DNA from: Antedon bifida | Lineage: Eukaryota > Echinodermata > Crinoidea > Comatulida > Antedonidae | DNA: 64,000 nt | NCBI GenBank assembly: GCA_963402885.1 | Contig: OY727099.1 | Coordinates: 15,829,001 to 15,893,000 of the forward strand | Direction of reading: 5' to 3' | In this document: positions 54,932 through 64,000 of the stretch, piece after piece | Position numbering within the stretch: position 1 is the first letter of the stretch | Layout of the letters: each line of letters begins with the position of its first letter | Program-made: the position numbers and the translations under genes | Notes under the pieces: generated by a model | Told to the model about the DNA's origin: nothing | Seen by the model: the letters and a program-made list of their open reading frames with translations, nothing else | Database searches by the model: none

Positions 54932-57900
54932 TTACTCCTCATCGCGAATAAGATGGGAATATAACCCCCTAACAGTTGGTTTGATGTTTGTTGTAATTTC
55001 GTACAAGAGACCTTCAAAGAAATTGAAAAAGGTCACAAGCGGACTGGCAAATTGGACATTAAATATATAGTGAATTTTAAAAAGTCGATCAATTGCCTGA
55101 ACAATTGTGTTACCACCAGGAATAGATGTTGCATCAACAATAATAAAAAACTCTGTAGGTTCTTTAACATCACCCAATGCAAGGATAAATGGCTGTGCAT
55201 ATATCTGGTCTTTTCCTGATGCAAAGCTGTCAACATCTGTCCCAGCCTGAAAAATATAAAAATACAGTATAAAAAGCTGAAAAATATGAATTTATCACAA
55301 ATCCTCCGATACTCAAAAGGTACTATAGTCTATTATTTATCACATAATAAACACCACCATTTTGTATCTTTAATCACCTTGTTAATATACAGATCAACAA
55401 TGCACGCTTGTTTTTGATCAGGTGGTTTAAATTTCAATTTGGTATACTGCACATTAGGCCTACAAGTTTACAAAATGTATGAGCTATAGGCATTTTCCAG
55501 TTGCCTTCCTTCTTTTCTTGTTTAACTTCTAATTATACCCATTTCCACATATGCAGAAAATAAATAATTTTTAACCAGGTTTGATCTCCAGATACAAAAT
55601 TATGCTGCTGTGAAAAGGGTATTTTATACACTACAGTGATCTTGTGAGAAGCAAAGGAAGAAGATGACATTGCATTTTATTGCTCATTTTAGTATAGTCA
55701 CATACTGTGTTTCAGTTTTGAGAATATTTTCATATGCTAAGAGTATTTTACAAAGAATGAAACACACATTTTGTATAGATCTATTGCAATTTAATGATGG
55801 AATTATAAAAACGTTTAACAAGTACTCACTGGCTTGTGTTGTACAATGTAATGAAAAGCATCGTAGACTTTGCTTTTCCCACCTCTTGATATTGATGGTA
55901 ATTTTTCTAACAGATATCTGAACACATCCAGATCATCTGCAAAAAGAGTAAATGCACTTAAAGTTACAGTAGTTGCTTATTTCTGTTTTTAGCATTTTGT
56001 AAACCATCTTTTGTATATAAAATGTACTAAGATTATTGTATATTTTTTTAATCAATGAATATACTTTACAATGTAATGTTTCATATCCATGTATAAACAG
56101 GGAAGAGTATATTCCCTGATGCAAAAACTTTGTTTTACATAATTAACAACAATTATCATCGTTGGTGCAGTTCCTGCTGCTTACTTGGGCTCGAATTCAA
56201 CCCTAGACATCAGCGCAAGCTCGGTGGTCTAGAGGCCTGATGATTTGGTGGCCGTGGGTTTCCATCCAAGAACTTGAATATTTTTTCGCAATTGTTTTAA
56301 AATGTATTGAGTATTCGGTACACATTAAGTCAGAGTTGGGCAAAACATCTTCCTATTAGTGTAAATAAGTTATTAAATAAAACAGGTAAGAATTAACACT
56401 CTTTATAAACTTACTGAGTTTTGATTTATGCATCTGCACAAACTTGGGATGGTAATATGGCTTCCATTTGATTAACATTTTGGATCCACATCCTGGATAC
56501 ATCAGTTCAAATTCCAAGTTAATCTGAAACATTGAAATTATTACTAATCAACCTAAAATTTTCTGAAATTTTGTTTGTTAAATATTTATTTTATAATTTA
56601 TATCCTCAGAATGAGAAATGATTCTCAAAGTAAACTTGAATGTGTAAATTTTACTCTTAAAATAAACATTCAGAAACATGACATAAATTTTCTCAGAACA
56701 TAATTTGGAAGATTTGTACAAACATTAGAATGGATTCTATTAATGAGAGTTTTTTTTTCTATTATATTTATAAACAATGACTTACCAGCTCATACATATC
56801 ACGGAACCTTGGCACCATTTCAAGAATGCCAGTGATTGAAGGACAATTCATTTTCATCTGGTTTTTTCTGTAGGTGAAGGTATTCCTTAGACAATTTTTT
56901 ATTTGAGTAGTATTTTCTCTTGTAGGGGGCAAATACTTGAGCCACTCCATCTGCAATACAACAATTTCAAATTTCAACTTTCATGAAAACAATTTCTTTA
57001 TAAATATCTAATTTTGAAAATTATCAAACTATTAAATTAACCAATCAATAACAAAAATTCACATGGTAGTCTGGGAGCAAGTTGTCAACTAATCTGAGTT
57101 TGTTTTGTCATGGTTTGTTTCATCAACTATTAACGGATATGAACAAGTACTACATTGAGGGAAATCACTGGTTCAATTTATTATACCTCCTCAAAATTTG
57201 CTTAATAAAGATTTTACTGACGACTTACCTGTTCTAGTACTTCTGGTGTGACCTCCTCTACTTTATTTATTTTTGCTTTTTTGGCAACAGGTTTTTTAGC
57301 TGTGTTCAAGGGAGAAGTTGGACCCATTCGCTTAGCAGTAGCACGTACAGTTTTGAGCCTATATTCAATAAATCCATTGCCGTTACTGTAATATAATTCC
57401 TTAAGAAAATTAAAAAAAAGAAGTCAATTTAAATATAATTGTGATGCGCACTGGTTTACAAACTATAACAACACATACTGTAGGTGTTCTGAAATGATGC
57501 CAAGAAGACATAACACATTACAGTAAAATTACATTAATAATTTAATAATATGTCCAGACATACAACATCATCAATAGAACCATGCAATTGACAAGGCCAA
57601 ATTCAATTTCATTCTCGAGATTTTTATAAGAATACAGTAGTATTTCCATGATACTTACATGGCCTTGGCATCCAGGCGTTCGGTCCTTTAGATGTGGAAA
57701 CTCTGCCACAAGTGCTTTTGCCAGGCTTTCCTTCTCTTTACTTCGGGGATACCTATATAAAAAACAGGGGAATAATTTATTCAAGCTTAACAAAGACCTT
57801 GCCAACAATTTAAGTTTCAATCTTTTTTGCTGAGTGGTCTAAAAAGTAGTAAAATATCAGTATGTTTCACCTATAACAATGGGAGTAAATTACTGTCCTG

Positions 57901-60900
57901 CAGGTTTTATTTTTAACTTAGCCTATGTTAATTAGTGGTTTGATAATTTTTAACAGATCCATATGCAGATACTGGGACTTTTCCAAGTGGATACGTATCT
58001 AGTTTTTTCATTCTGTTCAGATTTTTTCTACTCCCGTTATTATAAATTGTTTTGCATCATTGGCTGTTTTTATGGGGTCTCTCTATGCCTATTAAATTTA
58101 TAATAAAACAAAAAATACATTAGATGTGGCATACTTACAGATGTCCAACCTTGTCTGTCATATGGCTTGTTACTAATTGAACTAGTATCCTTCTTGCAGA
58201 TATGTCAAGTTCTCCCTTTTCTAATTGTTTCAAGACCTTTTCCCCCTTTGCGGTTTGCCTTAAAATATCAGCAATTGTTGAGTTCTGAAATTAGTTATTT
58301 GGAAATAATGTTTTTTTAAACAATCATTTGCAATCTGAACAGTTGAAAAAGAGTGGTGTCCAAATTGAAAATCCATCACCAAACAAACTGAAACATTAAC
58401 ACGTTTAACCACCTGTGGTAATTAAGGTGATTGCGACTGAAATTATTATTATCATGTTCCATTGTACATACCTCATAATTAATGGGCACATTCTTGTGGG
58501 CAGGAGCTGCAATCACTTGTCTCTCGGGTGGTGCAGGTACCAACATTTCAGTCTCAAAATTGTCATGACTAGACTTTTCTTTTCTATGTTTTAGGGCGAG
58601 GGTTATTTTTCTTTGATCACCAAAGTTAAGGCCAAATTCTTTTAGGTCTTCTTCTGTAATCGATTCCAATACTTCATTATTATCTACACCATTTTCTAAA
58701 AAATATATATATATATATAAAAATGAGTTATATCACATTGTAATAATAAGAAAGAATATAACTACAGTATTCTAGTGAAAATACACAGAGAGGAAAAAAA
58801 TGTACTGTATACATAAATTAGATACTTGTATGATAGTAATTAGAAATGAATATAGACAAAATTTATTAAAACAAATTAATTACCATATTCAAGCTTTTAA
58901 GGATTCTCAAAAAACATTGCTCTCTAGTATGAAATTATGTACTGTACTAGTACGTACTCACAATTCAGAATAATTAGTATACAGTATATCTTAATGAGAT
59001 ATAGCTTCTCCTATCCTGCTCATTAAGGGTTTGTAAAGAAGAGTATGGGAGATGATCACGAAGGTCACTGGTTCTTACTATGGTGTACTCAGGAGGATCG
59101 TCAATAGTAATTGTGTACGCATGATAGTGTGGAACGAAGTCTCCAGTAGTACATGTTTTTGTCAAAAAGTTAGCTTCTTGTTCGCCATGAAGTCCAACTA
59201 TTAAAATGTACATAATATATCCAAAGATAGGTATATGTTCATCATTGTCTGATACACCAACTATAACAAACAAGTTAGGACGATAAACTGTTCCAAATCT
59301 AACAATTTTATGAGCCACAAATACTTCTGCTGTATTTGGTTGTAGTTCCTGTATTACATGACCACCTTCTATGCTTTCTATTTCCATAATATCCCCACTT
59401 GAACATTCAAATCTAGTTTCCATTCCCCTTTGCCATGTTGCACAGTGTTGTATTTGGAATTTTGATGCAACTGACTTGGCAATGTTTTTAAAATTTTGAT
59501 TAACATGACCAATTCTTTTGATGTAACCATTTTTTGCTTCAAATTTAAAGCAAGATGCATTTGCCAATGGCCCTGCTTTTAGGAAACATGTCGTATAGTG
59601 AACCATGTGATGGTGTTAATAAAGTTGGTATCTGGGAATATCTCTTTGAAGTGTGCATGGTGTTCATAGATTAAGTGCTTTAGATAAAACACATGTGATT
59701 TATGAACAGGTACTGCTAAAATTATATCAAGACATCTTAGCAATAGTAGTATAAGTTCGTAATATACATTTCCCACCGGTACCTTGTCACCAATAAGAAA
59801 TGGTGTCATCCTAAGAAGACATGCCATCTGTGCTGCTTTTTGACCAAGTTTATGGTCACTTTCATTTTGTAACCCTGCTCTGGATAAATTAGCAGTTGGC
59901 TTGTTCTTCCTTTCAATAAATGGATAAGCAAAGCTTTTTATTCTTTCATTTACTTCAGTAACAGTAAGAAATCGATCAAATAATATTAGCTGCCGCAATA
60001 CAAGCTTTAGCTCAAACGCACCAACCCCTTCAAAAATATCATGCATCACATCAAAGTTATAATTTGTCACATTATGAAAGTAACGGAGTTCATTTAAGCA
60101 ACAGTGCCCTTTAACACCAGTCTCTGAGTTTCCACGGGGCATTCCGGCAGCATCTTCTGAATGTTCATCATGTGTTTCTATGTTGCGCATCTCAAAATCA
60201 TGCTCATAAAAGTGCATTTGCAAAGTTTCTCTATCACACAAACATAGTCTACAGAAATGATTTGCAGATGGGCTTAAAAGGTTGAACATACAGTGCATAG
60301 CAAGGGTATCTCCAACAACACATGTGAGTGCAGCACAGACACAAATAAATCCATAACCTTTAATGTCAAGCCTAACCCCTTCATCCGATTCCAATTTTTC
60401 CATTTCTTTTTTAAATGGTCTAAGTACCGACTCAAACCCATGCTTGGCTAGAACCAGACTGTGACAGACAGCGAGCAAATGGATAGATTTCATATCCCTA
60501 TTATACACCTTCGGAAGGTTATCAATGCTGAAATAAAATATTCCTAATTTATGGATGACTCTCTTAGAACCAATGGGGTTGGCTACTTCTACATCATCAT
60601 AATATAATATGATCCTTATGGTATCTGGTTGACCATTGAACATGCCATGTTCTATAAATTGCTGGCCGTCCTTGTAACCAGTCAAGTAACCATTTAGGCC
60701 TACAGATCTTTGTTCACTTTTTATGGTAGTACGAAGTGTTGGTGAAGACAAAATAGCTTGCAAAGTTTTCGTAATTGGCACATACTGATATGTTTCTGTA
60801 ACAAGGATTTGCTTTAATGTGCCAGTACTCTTGTCTAGATATTGATCATATCTGTTTCCTGGTAGTGTCATTGTTTCTGAACCAACTAACTGACAATGCT

Positions 60901-63315
60901 CACGAAAGTACTTATTCTGCTGGTCAACTGTTTCTAATCCTTGAAATGGACTAGATATATCTGAACATCATCTGAATCTGTGTTAACATTGTTTCTTTGA
61001 AGCAGGTCAATAACTTGCAGTTTCAGAGTGCCTACATTATCAGAAAACAATGCATTTGTAGCTCCTATGTAATTATTAACTGATGTCAATGTGGTGGTCG
61101 CTGTACCCCTCATGTGCAGTATGAAAGATCCAGCAACATTCTTGGTATATTCTCGGTTTAGTTCTACATGATCTTCCTGTATGTTGGCTATATCCTCTCT
61201 CTGAACATACTCTGCATCGTTATCAACATTATCATCATTTGCATTATTATCTGGACCTATATTGTCATACATCATCAAAAACATGTTTGTGGCAACGATT
61301 GATGTGCTTCAAAAATGAATTCATTAACGTGAATGATTGACGGCACCCATCCTGATAGCAAATTAAATTTTCAATGCCTGTTAATAAATGGAAACACCTA
61401 AGATGCAATGCTAACTTCCTTGTGGTTGGAAATGGCCTCTCACATTTAAAGCATATTGCTGGCATTTTGTAACCATAACCATAGAAAAATGTCTAGGATA
61501 TGTACAACTTAATCTGTTTTATCAGGTCTATGTCATCTGCTTGATTCTTCAAAACTGTCAGATAAAACAACAAAACAATTTAAAATAGCAAATTTAACAT
61601 CCCACATCAAATTTCTATCCATTTTAATAAAACAATTGTTTTTGTCCTAAACTATCAAATTCTTTAGCTTGGAAATCAAAAGGTCTGGACTACTGAACTG
61701 GAGATATTGAAACCGATTAGACTAGAGTATAGTTTACAAACATTCTAACATTATATTCCTCATTTGTGTTTAAGAAAACAACGTTCTGAAAATAATACAG
61801 TCCATTTCCAGGTGTCCACTAATTTGTTACAATGTTAAACATGTGTACCAATCAGGACAGTTTTTAACAGAGAGCTTTTGAATAAAGTTTTTGTTATCAT
61901 GTTCGCTTTTTTATTTATAGATTCCCAAAAATTTTGATTGAAAATTGATTTTATTTTTTATTTTTATTATTATTTAATAAGGTTTATAACTAGGGGCCTA
62001 TAGTCTGTTCCAGATTTACGGAAAAAATCTCAGCCATTTTAAAAACTAACCATGTACAGTTACAAGTATATCGCCAAGCCTACAGTAGGCGAGTACTAAC
62101 CTATTGTAATTTACAGACCTCTGAAACTGTATACGATTAATCATTTTTTATTATTTAATAAGGTTTATTATTAGGGGCCTATAGTCTGTTCCAGATTTAC
62201 GGAAAAAATCTCAGCCATTTAAAAAACTAACCATGTACAGTTACAAGTATATCGCCAAGCCTACAGTAGGCGAGTACTAACCTATTGTAATTTACAGATC
62301 TCTGAAACTGTATACGATTAATCATTTTTTATTATTTAATAAGGTCAATAAAAATAGGAAGGATATCATGAAAAATCATTATATGAAATGCAAAAAATAG
62401 CCTAGCAGGCCTACTACTAGGAGGCCTAGTCTACAGGAATACCCAGCTTACAGTATAGTTAGTACTAGCTAAATAGAGCATGAAGACTGATATATTAGGC
62501 CTAGGCCTATAGATGATAAAAAATCAGCACCAACAAATCTCCCCTTTTCAAATTTTGTTGGGGTAATATAAGTAGGCCTCCGATTCGAGTCCTAGGCCTA
62601 AGTAAGTTGGGAGGCCTGGCTGGCTGTGCTCGGTCCTGTGAGTATGAATGGCAGCAATATTATATTATTATTTAATATTAGGCCTAATTATCATTATTAT
62701 TTAATTATTAATATTATATTATTAGGGGAAATCTAGGCCTAGACTAGCTAGGCCTAATTATAATGTCTCACCTACCTATAATAGGCCTAGCTAGGCTAGT
62801 AGTAGTAGGCCTAGCCAGCCTAGGCCTAGCCTTAACTAGCTAGGCCTCTCTCTAGGGCCTGGCCCTAGACTAGGCTATAGCCTAGCCTTATTTATACTTG
62901 TAGTAGGCCTAGTAGGCCTCTGTCTAGGCTACTATTTATAATAGTAGGCTAGAGGCATAATAGCGGGGCCGGTAGAATAGCTAGGCCTAGACCTAGGCTA
63001 GTATCCTAGCTAGGTATAGGCCTAGATTAGGCCTAGTAAATAATAAAGGCCGCAGTAGAGGGCCCTCCGGCCCATGCGTATGTTCGTTAATACGCCACAA
63101 AAAAAAAATATTTTATTTTATTTAAGTGAAATTTGTAAATATCATGTGGGTAGCCTAGCCGGGTCTATAATTAATACAACACATTACAAAACAATCATAA
63201 TCATTTCTACAATACACGGTGACAAAAACTACATTTTAAATGTAAATTTACCATTAAATATCCTGATTAAATGTTGATCTTGTTCACCAAATATCTGGTG
63301 TAAAAATTCCTCCAT
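54932..63315 (-). CDS. SAM-like protein, TnpA-analogue candidate, 9 exons, 464 aa
   Basis: Exons on minus: 63315-63252, 58695-58472, 58284-58139, 57752-57659, 57399-57229, 56950-56786, 56523-56415, 55936-55830, 55246-54932. All junctions are GT-AG and the 1395 coding bases keep frame to a stop. Residues 1-60 resemble a SAM domain, split by intron 1 (MEEFLHQIFGEQDQHLIRIF, then VLESITEEDLKEFGLNFGDQ). Further blocks: ADILRQTAKGEKVLKQLEKG, KALVAEFPHLKDRTPGCQGH, GFIEYRLKTVRATAKRMGP, EWLKYLPPTRENTTQIKNCL and a C-terminal domain GTDVDSFASGKDQIYAQPFI. The family is widespread in fish and invertebrate transposons; its activity is not known to me. The 4.6-kb intron 1 contains the transposase on the same strand. 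Confidence 0.85.
56205..56275 (+). ncRNA. tRNA-like SINE head within an intron
   Basis: TGGTCTAGAGG is an exact A-box consensus match and GTGGGTTTCCATCC is a B box with one mismatch, about 30 bp apart. It lies in intron 7 of the SAM-like gene and has CTCGGTGGTC in common with 50455-50530, so the two may be one SINE family. Confidence 0.45.
58974..61465 (-). pseudogene. C2H2 zinc-finger, Tnp2-like transposase, three frame breaks
   Basis: Starts at an ATG (61465) with MPAICFKCERPFPTTRKLAL and a second Cys/His unit CYQDGCRQSFTL...HINRCH. An Asp/Asn-rich linker, then the transposase body: NKYFREHCQLVGSETMTLPG, IGSKRVIHKLGIFYFSIDNLP, GDTLAMHCMFNLLSPSANHF, CRLCLCDRETLQMH, YNFDVMHDIFEGVGAFELKL, and after a last frame change SCFKFEAKNGYIKRIGHVNQ. 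It ends near 58974. The central 430-codon frame (60871-59579) is open; single-base-type frame changes lie near 61270, 60955 and 59610. It resembles the Tnp2-like proteins of animal CACTA-like elements. It lies inside intron 1 of the SAM-like gene, same strand. Confidence 0.8.
61466..63251. other. Intron DNA of the SAM-like gene with a 180-bp duplication and TAGGCCTA cloud
   Basis: No gene. 61971-62149 and 62150-62330 are near-identical tandem units of 180 bp (both contain GGGGCCTATAGTCTGTTCC), and a third begins at 62331. 62400-63060 is a dense GGCCTAGGCC cloud. Confidence 0.7.
61971..62330 (+). repeat. 180-bp tandem duplication
   Basis: Two units differing by a handful of bases, each starting ATTATTTAATAAGGTTTAT. 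Confidence 0.92.
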
Positions 63316-63454
63316 CTCGTTGGAATGCGGCGGCGGGAGAAAGAGAGAGAGAAACAGTCAATCGGCCGGCCCGGGCGCGCGCGAAGACGATGAAAAGTTA
63401 TGAAATGCTTGCATTTGATTGGCTGCCTCGATCAAAAGTTTTCACTCCCGGAGT

Positions 63455-63641
63455 CGAGTGGTGGGTGTTTACAGTTCGAGCGGGAATACATGCACACTCG
63501 TTGAAGGAGTGGTACGTTTTATGCTTAATAATTATGGCAGTCGCTCAAATTGGAGTGGATTACCGCTCATTCAAGAGTGAACATCAGTTCACTCTAAATT
63601 TGGAGTGGAAATATCACTCGTTTACATTAAGAGAATGAGTG
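63455..63641. promoter_or_regulatory. Right subterminal repeat zone and probable promoter side
   Basis: At least nine GAGTG/CACTC pentamers between 63450 and 63641. This is the 5' side of both genes, so the promoter should lie here or in the GC-rich stretch 63320-63380 (GGCCGGCCCGGGCGCGCGCG). Confidence 0.6.
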
Positions 63642-64000
63642 GTCGGTTACTGTTTGAAACATATGACCTCCATTTTCACAGTTACAAATTAGTTTTGAAG
63701 AAGAGGGTAAAGATATTTCTACACTTTTCCCTAATTTCAGTTTAAACACTTCGCACAACCAGCCAGGATTGACAGTTTTCACACCGCAGCTTTAGTCAGC
63801 TATATTCCCATAGGACTACTTTCATTCAGAAGCAATAATTCTAGAGGCTGACAGTTTTTGGAATTTTTAAAACTAGGTCATATTACAAACCCCAAAGCAC
63901 GTCTGGGAGAAGAGAGTCTATGACAATTTGTTGATAATACAGTATTATTCTATTAAAATACGTGTTTGGCAGACTTTTCCACTTTGAATCCTCATTGTTA
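63642..64000. other. Flank of the CACTA-like element, no gene
   Basis: 63845-63925 is a copy of the dispersed repeat at 52495-52590 (GCTGACAGTTTTTGG and ACGTCTGGGAGAAGAGAGTC). No coding potential. Confidence 0.5.

Larger units (their letters stand above)
54405..63641 (-). mobile_element. CACTA/EnSpm-like DNA transposon (tentative superfamily), 9.2 kb
   Basis: The two ends align as an imperfect inverted repeat of about 50 bp that includes TCTCTTAATGTAAA and a GAGTGA word just inside; the right end reads outward as CACTC. Both subterminal zones are packed with GAGTG/CACTC pentamers. Two same-strand genes lie within: a SAM-like 9-exon gene and, inside its first intron, a C2H2/Tnp2-like transposase. 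This combination of CACT-type ends, clustered subterminal motifs, and transposase in the first intron of a second gene follows the En/Spm plan. No clear target duplication was found, so the exact ends may be off by some bases. Confidence 0.72.

Overview
This window looks like a transposon-dense stretch of an AT-rich metazoan nuclear genome, most likely a marine invertebrate deuterostome and perhaps an echinoderm. That guess rests on the clouds of TAGGCCTA-type simple sequence (near 18.0, 23.4-23.8, 27.8-28.5, 42.1 and 62.4-63.0 kb), on spliced genes with standard GT-AG introns, and on the mixture of LINEs, Harbinger, hAT-like, IS3-like and CACTA-like elements. Species cannot be fixed from sequence alone. 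I found no convincing ordinary host gene: every coding region I could support belongs to a mobile element.

Left part (1-17.2 kb): three LINEs nested in one another. LINE A (CR1/L2/Jockey-like, minus strand) runs from about 11.5 kb off the left edge. LINE B (Tx1/L1-like, minus) sits inside it between two copies of a 12-bp target duplication. LINE C (plus, 5'-truncated, RT domain open) sits inside the endonuclease region of LINE B. An L2-like remnant, a small TIR element and a duplicated 294-bp segment follow.

17.2-26.1 kb: a PIF/Harbinger element (17444-24139; 23-bp TIRs, 3-bp duplication AAT) carries a DDE_Tnp_4 transposase on plus and a two-exon-supported Myb/SANT gene on minus. Its transposase gene is split by a 2.4-kb non-autonomous element holding a 35-bp minisatellite. 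The Harbinger copy and a second TIR element lie in an older repeat that carries four perfect TGACGTCA palindromes.

26.1-30.8 kb: two 0.82-kb hAT-like MITEs in opposite orientation (one with an 8-bp duplication) flank simple-sequence DNA.

30.8-44.1 kb: the most striking object, a 13.3-kb element with about 1-kb terminal inverted repeats and a perfect 6-bp duplication TCATGC. It holds two convergent multi-exon genes, both with an unbroken reading frame through every predicted splice: a 481-residue IS3-like/rve DDE integrase (5 exons, plus) and a 637-residue HECT-type E3 ubiquitin ligase (10 exons, minus). From memory it best fits the rare IS3EU group of eukaryotic DNA transposons.

44.1-54.4 kb: a palindromic element with minisatellite arms, a 3.6-kb AACGTT-rich satellite, microsatellites, tRNA-like SINE heads and a LINE end.

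54.4-63.6 kb: a CACTA/EnSpm-like element with GAGTG-rich subterminal repeats. A 9-exon gene for a 464-residue SAM-like protein reads cleanly; its 4.6-kb first intron contains, on the same strand, a C2H2 + Tnp2-like transposase that now has three frame breaks. This layout mirrors maize En/Spm (TnpD inside intron 1 of TnpA).

The elements form layers, so their relative ages can be read from the nesting. The integrase/HECT element and the SAM gene appear the least decayed.
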